Origin: JAKFYM01 sp964416595
GTDB taxonomy: Bacteria; Bdellovibrionota; UBA1018; CAIPTA01
Reading direction: 5' to 3'
Assembly: GCA_964416595.1 (NCBI GenBank)
Contig: CAYQES010000003.1
Coordinates: 1 to 64,000 of the forward strand
Length of the DNA: 64,000 nucleotides
Position numbers and translations under genes: made by a program. This document shows, in pieces, positions 40,735 through 49,707 of this stretch (position 1 is its first letter; every line of letters begins with the position of its first letter). The notes beneath the pieces are model-generated. The model worked only from the letters and a program-made list of their open reading frames with translations. It was not told the origin of the DNA and ran no database searches.

Positions 40735-42903
40735 CTACTCCTTGCCTTTAGCCGTGAAACGCATACTCACCACAGTGCCCTCTCCAACGCTACTTGAAAC
40801 TTCCATGCGGCCCCCGTGAGCTTCCGCAATCTTTTGACAGATCGAAAGCCCGAGCCCCGTGCCTTGGGGCGACTGGGTAAAAAAGGGAATAAAAATTTTG
40901 TCTAAAACCTCCGGGCTCATACCAGGCCCATTATCTTCCACACTGAAACTTACGTCTAGTTCACCCTCACGAATAGTATGTTGCAAGCGTAATAGGATAT
41001 GGGGATTTTCTTTTTTTCCATTCTTCACCGCATTAAACGCATTCTCCAACAGGTTTACCAATACTAAGCGAACTAAGGTAGGCTGGCATTCTACGGGCGG
41101 CATAGTGTCCGGTAAAATCAATAAAAATTGCATACCCGCTTCCCGGGCTTTAGGCAAAAAGCTCTCTGCCACAGATTGGGCCAATTGGCGCAGATCGGCC
41201 CATTCTAACGCACCCTGAAAAGGTTTTGTATAATTAAGGAATTGGGTAACGACCGCATTCAAACGATTCACTTCTTCCACAATAATTTTTAAGAAAGGAT
41301 CTTCTTTACCTTGGCCCTCGAGCAATTGAGCCGCACCCTTAATAGCTCCCAAGGGATTACGAATTTCGTGGGCTAAACCTGCGGCCATTTCACCTAAAGT
41401 GATCAGGCGATCCCGCTCCCGCAAACGGGCGTATATATCTAATTCCCTTAAGGACTCCCCCGCTCTTTCAAAATAAGGTGCCAAGAGCGGTAGAGCGCCC
41501 CAGCTTTCATCCCAATGTTCGGGGGGATCTTTCAAGTTCACAGTGGCAAATCCAAGAAGGATGCGATTTTGGCTTAAGGGAAAAGCTAACGTACTTTGCA
41601 GAGATTCGAGAGCCTCCAGGTTAAGGCGGAGAAAAGCCGTGCGCGCGGGCAAAGTTTCGCTGACCACCGTGCGCTCCACTTCTGCCGCTAGCACGGGAGT
41701 CCATTTTTTGGATTTGGAAAAAAATTGGGCCAAGGGAAAAGTAGCGGGCAAAATTTCGGGTAGATTTTGCGCGGGAGATCCATCTTGGATTTTACGAAAT
41801 TGGCGACCCTCACTATCCAAGGCGTAAAAAGAAACCATGGGCGCATCGAGGGCTTTTTTTAAGAATTTCTCCGTGGCGGATGCAATGGCTTGGCTATGAA
41901 AAGCGCCAGCGATTTCTTTCCCCGCTTCACGGGTGAGCGCTTGGATGCGATTCGCTTCTTTTAAAAAAAGATTTTGGTAGCCAAAACTCACGAGAGAGCG
42001 AATGGGATCCAAGCTCCACACCGCCACAAAGACCGCAAAAAAAGCATTGATGAGATAGAGGGTTTTGTCGCCGATCACCCAGTTGGTCATGAGAAGAATG
42101 GCCACGAAAAAAACCAAAGCCGCCACAGCATTGGCCAAAAGTTTTCCTAAAATGCGCCGAGAACTTACAAGGGATTGGTTGAGGATTGCGTCTTTTAAGA
42201 AATAAAAATAAAAAGCTAACAAGAGGTTGCCGACAGCCGGTAAAGTGCGGCCCATCCAGGGCACACGATCCATCACACTGAGGAGCGTGACCACTACTCC
42301 ACCTAAATACAGCCAAAAATTTCTGCGTTTCAAAGCCTGCCGCATTTCAAGAGGAGAAAAACGGGAAAAATCCCCGCCCCGTGGTTTTGTTTTGCCAAAA
42401 GTTTCCGAGAAAAAGAGATAAAGATTCGCCACCACGATGAGAGAAGGAGAATAGTACGCAAGATCCCGGATCCAGGGCGTGCGATCGAGGCCGAGGATGA
42501 TAGGAATTATTAAAAGCACACAACTTGCGAGGGAAATATATAAGAGCCAGCGGAACACGAGGCCTTCTGGACGTAACAACACTTGGAGGAATAGAAGCGC
42601 TAGGGGCGCCAAGGCCAAAGTGGCGAGGATATGCACGCTTTCCATGAGCCGCCACTCCAGCACCTGCGCCACAAAAAAAGCGAAGGCCCAAAGCGAGAGA
42701 CAAAACGTGAGCGCACTATATGTCCAATTGAGTTTATTGCCCACGCCACGGGAAAGCACATAGAGGCTCAAGGAAAAGCATACGGCTGCCAACAGCAAAG
42801 CGGATTCACAGAGTAGATCGATTCGGCTCGCGTACACGGGATTTGTTTCTCCTGGGGCTCGTAAAGCGCTTTCGTGGGCTAGAAAATATCCTTTTGTAAC
42901 CAA
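40735..42903 (-). CDS. Membrane sensor histidine kinase
   Basis: Protein of 722 aa. Residues about 30-320 hold eight or so hydrophobic helices, a multi-pass sensor. Then comes a GAF-like region (about 340-470), HisKA with LAHEIRNPLGAIKGAAQLLE (His in LGEMAAGLAHEIRNP) and HATPase_c (NLLENAFNAVKNG, DNGPGMSPEVL, GTGLGLSICQKIAEAHGG). Layout is like NtrB/PrrB-style kinases with 7TM sensor regions in Bdellovibrio and myxobacteria. Partner is the regulator gene directly downstream. The signal is unknown. The ATG at 42903 is preceded by a long A/T-rich divergent promoter region. Confidence 0.9.
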   Translation of the reverse strand: MVTKGYFLAHESALRAPGETNPVYASRIDLLCESALLLAAVCFSLSLYVLSRGVGNKLNWTYSALTFCLSLWAFAFFVAQVLEWRLMESVHILATLALAPLALLFLQVLLRPEGLVFRWLLYISLASCVLLIIPIILGLDRTPWIRDLAYYSPSLIVVANLYLFFSETFGKTKPRGGDFSRFSPLEMRQALKRRNFWLYLGGVVVTLLSVMDRVPWMGRTLPAVGNLLLAFYFYFLKDAILNQSLVSSRRILGKLLANAVAALVFFVAILLMTNWVIGDKTLYLINAFFAVFVAVWSLDPIRSLVSFGYQNLFLKEANRIQALTREAGKEIAGAFHSQAIASATEKFLKKALDAPMVSFYALDSEGRQFRKIQDGSPAQNLPEILPATFPLAQFFSKSKKWTPVLAAEVERTVVSETLPARTAFLRLNLEALESLQSTLAFPLSQNRILLGFATVNLKDPPEHWDESWGALPLLAPYFERAGESLRELDIYARLRERDRLITLGEMAAGLAHEIRNPLGAIKGAAQLLEGQGKEDPFLKIIVEEVNRLNAVVTQFLNYTKPFQGALEWADLRQLAQSVAESFLPKAREAGMQFLLILPDTMPPVECQPTLVRLVLVNLLENAFNAVKNGKKENPHILLRLQHTIREGELDVSFSVEDNGPGMSPEVLDKIFIPFFTQSPQGTGLGLSICQKIAEAHGGRMEVSSSVGEGTVVSMRFTAKGKE

Positions 42904-42985
42904 TACTTACACTAAAAATCCACCCTTATTTCTTACACATCCGCTGTCAAGAAACCTTCCTTTTCTTCCGATGAGTTAGGCGAAT

Positions 42986-43471
42986 ATGGATTCGTCTTCA
43001 AAAGTCTCACTTTGGGCTGAGTGCGCTATTTTTATGGCCACGGTGGCTTTCTGCGCCTTTTCTTGGAAGGTTATGGTGCAGCCACGGGTAGCGGCGAAGG
43101 TGGCCGTAGTGGAGCGCACGCCTGTTAGTGAGCGGGCTCCGGCTTCTTTGTATATGGCAAATGGGGCAGAGGAGCGCTCCACGAAAGTTTGGGAAATCGG
43201 CTGTTTAGGTTCTGGGTCTGGGGAGCAAAGGCCTCTCTCTACGGAGGCCGGCTTGTTGCGCATCATCGCGCAGCTTTGCGAACCCTATTCTTCTGTGACT
43301 GCCACCAATACCACCACCAAGGAACAACTCTTGATCTTCCAGGCGAAGGAAAAGGTTTCCACCCACTACTTTCCTTTGAAGGAAGGGAAAAATTTGATCG
43401 TGTTCGATTGGAACCAAGGCAAGCGGCGGGAGCAGGTGGAAGTGGTGCGCACAGGCGGAGAGAAGAAGTAA
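42986..43471 (+). CDS. Protein of unknown function with one N-terminal membrane helix
   Basis: Protein of 161 aa with a hydrophobic segment at residues 8-27 (signal anchor or uncleaved signal). The rest is polar with two cysteines (EIGCLGSG, AQLCEPY) and ends in beta-like segments. No family recognised. Its stop codon is immediately followed by the start of the next gene, so the two are probably co-translated. It is divergent from the kinase gene. Confidence 0.6.
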   Translation: MDSSSKVSLWAECAIFMATVAFCAFSWKVMVQPRVAAKVAVVERTPVSERAPASLYMANGAEERSTKVWEIGCLGSGSGEQRPLSTEAGLLRIIAQLCEPYSSVTATNTTTKEQLLIFQAKEKVSTHYFPLKEGKNLIVFDWNQGKRREQVEVVRTGGEKK

Positions 43472-44590
43472 ATGGCTTTTCGCAGTTTTTTATCTCTATT
43501 TTTAGCTTCCCTCTTCATCTTGGCGCCGGTTTCGTTCGCCAAAGATAAGGTTGGCTGTGCTCATTACGCCAAACTCAACAAACAGCTACAGCCGAATTTT
43601 TCCCGTAAAGGCAATTTATGGACGAAAACCTTCAAGTGGGAGCTACGGAGAAATTTCGCTACCTTTCGGGAAGATCCAAAAGATGTGCTCCGCATGGGCC
43701 TCGTGGCTGTGTCAAAAGACGAAGTGGAATTGATTGCCTTTAGCGAAGTGGATCCACGGATCATGAATCTCTTTGTAGACGGCGACAAATACTATTGGAT
43801 GCTACATCCGAATAATAAATCGGATGAGGTTCCTTACTTTGGCAGCGAGACCGTGGGTTATCTACCCGCCGGCTATACAGCCTCTCGTTCTGTAGTCTCG
43901 TTGAGCGAAGAGTCTCCAGCTTTTTCCATCAAGGCAGGCACGAGCTACCCCCACCTCTCCGATCATCAGCCCACCAAAGCCTCCACTGTAGACGACGTAA
44001 CCGGCGCTTTGTTACGCCAGCCCTATATTAACCAGGTGGAACGCATTCTCCCGGAGGATAAGAAACTCATGCTCATCCAGGAACTCATGATCCTGAAGCA
44101 TAAGGAAACTGGGCAGGGTGTTTTGATTCGCGATCTAAGCCGCATAGACAACAAAAATATCTATCTCACTGGCCTCAGTATACCCTACGCCGGCCGCGCG
44201 ATTGCCCGCATAAATCGCGTGCCGCGAGATTCTTTTTGGACCAAGATATACGCGGCCAATACGGGGCGCGCAAAAGCGCGGCTACTCATTCATTATGGGC
44301 TCGAGATGGAAACTCCCAATAGCCAAAACGTGATCGTGGAGTTTACGTCGAAATATAAACCCACCAACCGTATCGTGCTTCGTGACACCGTGGATTCTCT
44401 CGCCTACGAGCCCTGGTTCCGAGCACTCGGCATGAATCGCACACTCAAAAAAAATAAGGCCGCAGATTTCAGCCGCGGTCATTTGGAACCTTTTGCCACC
44501 AACTCCATCTGGCGCTTCGATGAGGCTGGTAAAGATAGTTTCTCCGCACAGGCAATGGAGCAAATGGAGAAAGCACACGACCAAGCCTGA
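43472..44590 (+). CDS. Exported protein of unknown function, ending at an in-frame TGA
   Basis: Protein of 372 aa with a signal peptide (cleavage after SFAK, residue about 23). The mature part is mixed alpha/beta, with no family recognised. The C-terminus is helical (AQAMEQMEKAHDQA) when a TGA stops it at 44588-44590. The same frame stays open for another 83 codons beyond that TGA and keeps the helical, charged character. The gene is therefore either truncated by a nonsense mutation or read through. Confidence 0.6.
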   Translation: MAFRSFLSLFLASLFILAPVSFAKDKVGCAHYAKLNKQLQPNFSRKGNLWTKTFKWELRRNFATFREDPKDVLRMGLVAVSKDEVELIAFSEVDPRIMNLFVDGDKYYWMLHPNNKSDEVPYFGSETVGYLPAGYTASRSVVSLSEESPAFSIKAGTSYPHLSDHQPTKASTVDDVTGALLRQPYINQVERILPEDKKLMLIQELMILKHKETGQGVLIRDLSRIDNKNIYLTGLSIPYAGRAIARINRVPRDSFWTKIYAANTGRAKARLLIHYGLEMETPNSQNVIVEFTSKYKPTNRIVLRDTVDSLAYEPWFRALGMNRTLKKNKAADFSRGHLEPFATNSIWRFDEAGKDSFSAQAMEQMEKAHDQA

Positions 44591-44842
44591 CTAGACGAGA
44601 TTAAGAGTATGCTCAAGAACGTGCCCGACAACGTGAACAGCATTTCCGAGATGGACAATTTTCTGAAATCTCCCGAAGGCCAGAAAGCCTTGCGCAATTA
44701 CCACGAAGGCCTCAACACCTTACCCAAGCTCCAAAAGATCGACGAAATGAGCCTTCGGCACAAGGTGCGCGACTGGGCAGAAAAGTGGGTTCGGGGAACA
44801 GAAGAGGTTCTGATTCCCGTGGGTGGATTTGCCTGGGCTTGA
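44591..44842 (+). other. In-frame continuation after the TGA of the preceding gene
   Basis: From 44591 the frame reads LDEIKSMLKNVPDNV, EMDNFLKSPEGQKAL and LRHKVRDWAEKWV to a stop at 44842, 83 codons without a stop, helical and with codon use like the gene before it. An internal ATG at 44609 could start a separate 77-residue protein, but no good ribosome-binding site precedes it. Most economical reading: the original C-terminus of the 43472 protein, cut off by one TGA. Confidence 0.55.
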
Positions 44843-44886
44843 GGCCGTTTCATTCAGTTGAGTTCAGTGAGGGCCCCCGAGGAGAA

Positions 44887-45867
44887 CTAGAAACTCACCG
44901 AGTATGTAACCTTAGCCGTATCCCGGCTTTTCTCTCCCAAATTGCTACGCTTCGAGCCGCCCCAACGCTCAGAGTTCAAATCTAAAGAAACTTGCTCCGT
45001 GATTTTTTTATTCACATTAAGCACTAAGAGAGATTCATCCACTCCGTAACGCACCTTAGATTTCATCTCTAATTTCTTGAATTCACGGTTGAGCTCCACG
45101 GCGAGATTTTCACCCGAACCGGCTCTGGCTTCCACGGAAGTAGTCACGATGGGATTAGAAAAGGTCAATTGGCCTTGAGTCTTCAGCACATTCAGCTTGG
45201 CTCGCAAACGAGTAGGAATCACTTCTTCTTCCTCTTTTGTAAGGGAGGAGAAATCCGCGCGGTGAGCCCGGGCGATGCGCTCTTCTTCGGTCAATCGCGC
45301 TTCCGCTTTGCTATCTTTAGGATCGTCTTGCATACCGGTTGTAGCGGCTACCACACCTAAGGCGGCAGAATCTTTTTTCCGACGTTGCACAAAATCTTTT
45401 AATTGGGCCCGGCCCACTTCTTTGAGAGTCCAGCTGGCCAATTCCTTACGGCTCTCTTCGTAGCGCTGCCGCTCCCAAGTGTTAGAACGGCGATAAGGGT
45501 TCAAAACTTCTTTTTCGATGGGGCTTACGGTGCCGTAGTAACGTTCCCGCATGCGCGCGCTCATGTCTTCGTCAAAAATTTTCTGGTTGAGGGTTTTGTT
45601 CGTAGCCATCACTTGATCGATATTTTCCCAGCGGGGATCTTCTTTTTTCGCCACAGGACGGAAGCGAGCCCAGCGATTGCTCAGTTTCGCGAGCAAGCCG
45701 GGCGTGGATGGGGAAGGCTTGGCAGGTTTTACGGCCACGGGCGTAACAGCTGGTTTCTCCAGCGCTGGTGGTTGAGAAATGCTGCCCACGGCGGTTTGGC
45801 CATCCGCTAAAACGGCTATAACGCTGCAGAAAATCAGTACTAGAGAGATGGTCTTCTTTAATGACAT
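44887..45867 (-). CDS. Exported protein with basic, charged body, unknown function
   Basis: Protein of 326 aa with a signal peptide (cleavage near VLA, residue 20), a Pro/Lys-rich linker (residues about 32-57), then a long charged helical region (Arg/Glu/Lys) and a C-terminal beta-rich part (LKTQGQLTFSNPIVTTSVEA, VSLDLNSERWGG). No family recognised. The end resembles a short beta-barrel-like stretch, with alternating residues and a terminal aromatic F in YSVSF, a hint of outer-membrane insertion (weak). Confidence 0.6.
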   Translation of the reverse strand: MSLKKTISLVLIFCSVIAVLADGQTAVGSISQPPALEKPAVTPVAVKPAKPSPSTPGLLAKLSNRWARFRPVAKKEDPRWENIDQVMATNKTLNQKIFDEDMSARMRERYYGTVSPIEKEVLNPYRRSNTWERQRYEESRKELASWTLKEVGRAQLKDFVQRRKKDSAALGVVAATTGMQDDPKDSKAEARLTEEERIARAHRADFSSLTKEEEEVIPTRLRAKLNVLKTQGQLTFSNPIVTTSVEARAGSGENLAVELNREFKKLEMKSKVRYGVDESLLVLNVNKKITEQVSLDLNSERWGGSKRSNLGEKSRDTAKVTYSVSF

Positions 45868-46040
45868 AAGTCCTCAAAGTATTTAGTGCAAAACCAGTAC
45901 CAGTACCCGATTAGACCATTTTTACTGTATAATATCCAACACTTAACCATGTATCCTGGAAGTTACGCCTAAGCCCTAAACAACCCATACTGTTGAATTT
46001 TTATACAGTGCACAGGAATCCAACGTCCTTCCCCGCCCCC

Positions 46041-46736
46041 TTAACCCATAGGTAGCTGAGCACACCAAAAAGCCAAGGCCATGAGCGCCCCACTCACCAC
46101 TGGAATGGAGAAATTGTCGTCCACGTTTAGGGGCAAAAGCTCTGCGATACTGCCCGATAGCCCCCCCAGCAGGGATAACAACAGGATCTTTTCTCGATCG
46201 AAATCCTGCCAAACGAGATAAATAGCTGTTACTACAGCACAAATCACAAACCCCCCCAGGGTGCCCTGGAGGCTCTTATTGGGAAAGATTTTGCTGCGTC
46301 CGTAGAGCACCCCAAAAAAGGAGGAAGAGGGGTCACCAAACGCCAAGTAGAGAATCGAAAGCACCGCGATATGCCGGGGAAAAATCAAAAACGCGAACAG
46401 GCAAGAAGCCATATAAAACGGAATGCCCGTAAGCTGATTCACCTCTGTGTCACGCATAATCGGGCCCATCACCTTCACCGCCAAGCCATTCACCCACTCC
46501 CAGCGGGCCCGGCAATACTCCAGGCTCATCACCAGAGCTAAAAAAGTGCCTAAGATAGCGGCCATATATTCCTGAGAAAAGTTTAGAAAAAGAAAGGGCA
46601 CAAGAAACACTAGGCCGCCACTCATATGAAAAGTTTTTCGAGCCAGGTGCAGATCGCTTCGTTGAGCCAGGGGTTTTCTTCCCTGTGTCAGACGCAAAGA
46701 GAGCGCCCAATTTTTCCACTCTTGCCAACGTTTCAT
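46041..46736 (-). CDS. Diacylglycerol/polyprenol kinase-like (dolichol kinase/SEC59) membrane protein
   Basis: Protein of 231 aa with about six hydrophobic helices. The family signature of CTP-dependent dolichol or phytol kinases, and of the related CdsA group, is visible: RKTFHMSGGL near the N-terminus and FGDPSSSFFGVLYGR followed by NKSLQGTLGGF. It transfers phosphate from CTP to a lipid alcohol such as diacylglycerol or a polyprenol. Which lipid cannot be told. It is divergent from the MinD/ParA gene. Confidence 0.8.
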   Translation of the reverse strand: MKRWQEWKNWALSLRLTQGRKPLAQRSDLHLARKTFHMSGGLVFLVPFLFLNFSQEYMAAILGTFLALVMSLEYCRARWEWVNGLAVKVMGPIMRDTEVNQLTGIPFYMASCLFAFLIFPRHIAVLSILYLAFGDPSSSFFGVLYGRSKIFPNKSLQGTLGGFVICAVVTAIYLVWQDFDREKILLLSLLGGLSGSIAELLPLNVDDNFSIPVVSGALMALAFWCAQLPMG

Positions 46737-46864
46737 GGTTTAATGCTCTCATGGAGAAGTGGGAATCGCATCCAAAACTGGTCCAGCTTTTTTACCTTCT
46801 TCCGAGTTGACTTTAAGCGTCAGTCTTCTGATACTAGAAAGGGAGAGGGGCTTTTTACAAATTC

Positions 46865-47875
46865 ATGGATAGCCTTGTGGAAAAAGAAGTGCTTGCGGAA
46901 GCGATGGAAGTGGTAAGCACTCCCACCACTACCGGTTCCGGATCTTCTTATAAACAAATTTGGGCGATTGGTGGCGGTAAAGGCGGAGTGGGAAAAACTC
47001 TGATCACCGCCAACTATGCTATCACCTTGGCCAAAGCGGGCGCTTCGGTGGTACTAGTGGATTTGGATTTGGGTGGCGCCAACTTGCACACTTGCTTAGG
47101 CGTGGAAGTGGGAGAAAAAACTCTTACGGATCTTTTTTCTCCCGACATAAAAAATCTTAACGATCTCTGCATTCCCACTAATATCCCTAATCTCTCTCTC
47201 ATCAGCGGCGCGCAAGATAGCTTGAACGTGGCGAACCTGCCCCACGCCCAGAAGCAAAAATTACTGAACAAACTGAAACAGCTGCCCGCGGATTATATTA
47301 TTTTGGATCTCGGTGCCGGCACGTCTTACAACACTTTGGATTTTTTCTTGGCGGCAGACGTGGGCATCCTCGTGGTGCTGCCTGAGCCTACTAGCATCGA
47401 AAACGCCTACCGCTTCATCAAAAGCGCTTTCTACCGGAAATTAAAAAATATCGAATACCTCTACGACGCCCGCTCCTTTGTGGACGCCACCATGAACCGT
47501 AAAAATGAACTCGGCATCCGCACCCCTGCAGATTTACTCCGCTCCCTAGAAGAGCAATTCCCCGAGGTGGGATCCAAGGTGCGCAGCGCCATCAACCGTT
47601 TCGATATTAAACTCGTGGTGAACCAAGGCCGTACGGCCACTGACACGGAAATCGGCTACGGAGTGCGCAATGTGTGCAAAAAGTACTTTGGCTTCAACTT
47701 AGATTACCTGGGTTGCCTGGAATACGATTCCGCCGTTTGGCAGAGCGTGCGCAGGAAACGCCCCCTAGCCATCGAGTTCCCTTCAAGCCCCCTCGTGCCC
47801 GCGATCCAAAGGATGGTGGGCCATATCGTGGCCGAACAAGCGGAAAAATTGAAACGCCAAGAAGTGGAATTGTGA
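46865..47875 (+). CDS. MinD/ParA-family ATPase
   Basis: Protein of 336 aa. After a variable 28-residue start it has the deviant Walker A GGGKGGVGKTLITANYA, the A' strand VVLVDLDLGGANLHTCLG, Walker B YIILDLGAGTSYN and the VLPEPTSIENAYRF region. The size and the long C-terminal extension (about 70 residues beyond the P-loop domain) resemble FlhG/MinD-like proteins that position flagella or other polar structures. The adjacent HTH/J-domain gene 48 bp downstream is a likely partner. The ATG has no strong site; a later start is possible. Confidence 0.85.
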   Translation: MDSLVEKEVLAEAMEVVSTPTTTGSGSSYKQIWAIGGGKGGVGKTLITANYAITLAKAGASVVLVDLDLGGANLHTCLGVEVGEKTLTDLFSPDIKNLNDLCIPTNIPNLSLISGAQDSLNVANLPHAQKQKLLNKLKQLPADYIILDLGAGTSYNTLDFFLAADVGILVVLPEPTSIENAYRFIKSAFYRKLKNIEYLYDARSFVDATMNRKNELGIRTPADLLRSLEEQFPEVGSKVRSAINRFDIKLVVNQGRTATDTEIGYGVRNVCKKYFGFNLDYLGCLEYDSAVWQSVRRKRPLAIEFPSSPLVPAIQRMVGHIVAEQAEKLKRQEVEL

Positions 47876-47923
47876 TCGGCCCTATTCACTAGAACAACTC
47901 CCGTGCTAGGATTATTTTATCCT

Positions 47924-48694
47924 ATGGGAAAGAACGGCAAGCAAAGTTACTACGAAATTCTCGACGTTAGCCTCAACGCCAATCCGGAAATCATTCGCAC
48001 TTCTTATATCCGCGCTAAAAACGCCTACAACCGGGATTCCTTGGCGGCTTACTCCCTCTTTGATCGGGAAGAATCAAAACGCATTTTAGAAGAAATCGAG
48101 GAAGCCTACGCCATTCTCTCCGATTCCGAGAAGCGCCGAAAATACGACGAATCCCACGGCATCCTTTCCTCTGAATCTGTGTACGACGCCTACCACAGGG
48201 GCAATCACGCAGTGGCCGCCTTTACCCGCGATAGCTTGCCCCAAGAAGGCGAAGATCGTTTTAGCTTTGAGGATGATCCCTTCCGCAAAGCCGCTGGAGA
48301 AGCCAAGCCCGCACCAGTTTCGGCAAAACCCTCTCCTCTTGAGCGCTTGAAGGCGTTGGATAACTCTCCCGCTCCCGCCAAAGCCTACCATGTGGTGCAC
48401 ACCTTCGAAAAAGACGACGCCATGGAAGAGCGGATCCAGAAATGCGAAGGCGTGAATGGTGCATTTTTGAAAGCCGTGCGGGAATACAAAAAGATTTCCC
48501 AGGATGAAATCATGAACATCCTAAAAATCAGCCGCAATTATTTAACGGCCCTTGAGGAAGACAATTTCTCCAAACTCCCCGCCAATGTGTTCGTGCGCGG
48601 ATTCGTGATCCAATACGCGAAAGCCGTGCGCGTGGACCACGAAAAAGTGGCTAACGCCTACATGGACTATCTGCGCGCCAACCGGCCAAGTTAG
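47924..48694 (+). CDS. J-domain-like + RodZ-type HTH fusion
   Basis: Protein of 256 aa. Residues about 7-72 follow the DnaJ J-domain layout (YYEILDVSLNANPEIIRTSY, then AYAILSDSEKRRKYDES), but the essential HPD between helices II and III is absent; the place reads AYNRDSLAAY. A low-complexity Pro/Ala/Lys linker (about 110-155) leads to a RodZ-like HTH_25 domain (FLKAVREYKKISQDEIM, ISRNYLTALEEDNF, LPANVFVRGFV). The HPD loss argues against DnaK stimulation. Start 47924 gives the J-like domain at the N-terminus. Role may be cell-shape or polarity linked to the upstream MinD-like ATPase (inference). Confidence 0.8.
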   Translation: MGKNGKQSYYEILDVSLNANPEIIRTSYIRAKNAYNRDSLAAYSLFDREESKRILEEIEEAYAILSDSEKRRKYDESHGILSSESVYDAYHRGNHAVAAFTRDSLPQEGEDRFSFEDDPFRKAAGEAKPAPVSAKPSPLERLKALDNSPAPAKAYHVVHTFEKDDAMEERIQKCEGVNGAFLKAVREYKKISQDEIMNILKISRNYLTALEEDNFSKLPANVFVRGFVIQYAKAVRVDHEKVANAYMDYLRANRPS

Positions 48695-48696
48695 CC

Positions 48697-49707
48697 ATGG
48701 CCGTGTTGCAGGCCGGGCAATGGATTTCGATCACAGCTGAGGTAGCAGGAGAGCGCTTGGATGTTGCGCTCGCTCGACTCTTCCCTGAACTTTCTCGTTC
48801 GCGCGCGCAAAAATTAATTTTGGAAGGTTTCGTACGCTGCAATGGCGCGGGTGCAAAGGCGAATTTGAAATTAGCAGTTGGTGATACGCTAGAAGTTTTT
48901 TTGCCCTTGGCGCGGGCGGTAGGAGTAGAGGCCCAGAATATTCCGTTAGAGATTCTCTACCAAGACGAGCATTTAGCCGTGGTGGAAAAACCTCCGGGCC
49001 TCGTGGTGCATCCAGCGGCGGGGCACGAAGACGGAACTTTAGTGAATGCGCTGTTGCACCACTTTCCCGATCTTTCCACGGGCTCCGGCATCGGCGGGGA
49101 ACTTCGGCCCGGCATCGTTCATCGCATCGATAAAAATACTTCCGGGATTTTACTGATCACAAAAACCGATTTGGCCCATGCACATCTTTCGCAGCAGTTT
49201 AAAGAGCATTCAATTTCTCGGCGTTATTTGGGATTGTGTTGGGGCTCGCTGCCTTCCCGGGGCGAGTGGAACGAAGCTATCGCTCGGGATCCAAAGGAGC
49301 GCAAACGCATGGCGCCCTCGGAAAAAGGCCGCACGGCACTCACGCGTTTTCGGTGTGTTTCTGGTTTTCCAGGAGTTTCGCTCTTTGAAGCGGAATTATT
49401 CACGGGCCGCACCCACCAGATCCGGGTGCACTTTTCTTTTCATGGATTTCCTTTGGTGGGGGATTCTGTGTATGGAGGCGCTTGCCGGGCCGCAAGGAAA
49501 TCCAGGGAAGAAGGCGGGCGAGTGCTGGCGAAACGGTGTGTTGAGGGTTCGCGATTGGTGGAAAAGTTGGAAGAAGCTGGCCGGCAATTTTTGCACGCGG
49601 CTCATTTAGGTTTTGTTCATCCTGTTTCGCAGAAGCGGATGGAATTTAATAGCGAGCTGCCGGAGGATTTAAGGGAAATCATGCTAGCATTGGAGCCATG
49701 CAAATGA
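48697..49707 (+). CDS. rluD: RluD-family 23S rRNA pseudouridine synthase
   Basis: Protein of 336 aa. An N-terminal S4 domain (ERLDVALARLFPELSRSRAQKLI) is followed by the RluA-type catalytic domain with PGIVHRIDKNTSGIL (catalytic Asp in HRIDKNTSG), VEKPPGLVVHPA and GRTHQIRVHF. It isomerises uridines in 23S rRNA (helix 69 in E. coli RluD). An Arg/Lys-rich insert near residue 265-285 is longer than usual. Its stop overlaps the start of the next gene. Confidence 0.9.
   Translation: MAVLQAGQWISITAEVAGERLDVALARLFPELSRSRAQKLILEGFVRCNGAGAKANLKLAVGDTLEVFLPLARAVGVEAQNIPLEILYQDEHLAVVEKPPGLVVHPAAGHEDGTLVNALLHHFPDLSTGSGIGGELRPGIVHRIDKNTSGILLITKTDLAHAHLSQQFKEHSISRRYLGLCWGSLPSRGEWNEAIARDPKERKRMAPSEKGRTALTRFRCVSGFPGVSLFEAELFTGRTHQIRVHFSFHGFPLVGDSVYGGACRAARKSREEGGRVLAKRCVEGSRLVEKLEEAGRQFLHAAHLGFVHPVSQKRMEFNSELPEDLREIMLALEPCK

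Noticed and set aside
44588..44590. Selenocysteine insertion at the in-frame TGA
   Set aside because: No known selenoprotein family fits and no convincing SECIS hairpin is visible right after the TGA; a nonsense mutation or read-through is simpler.
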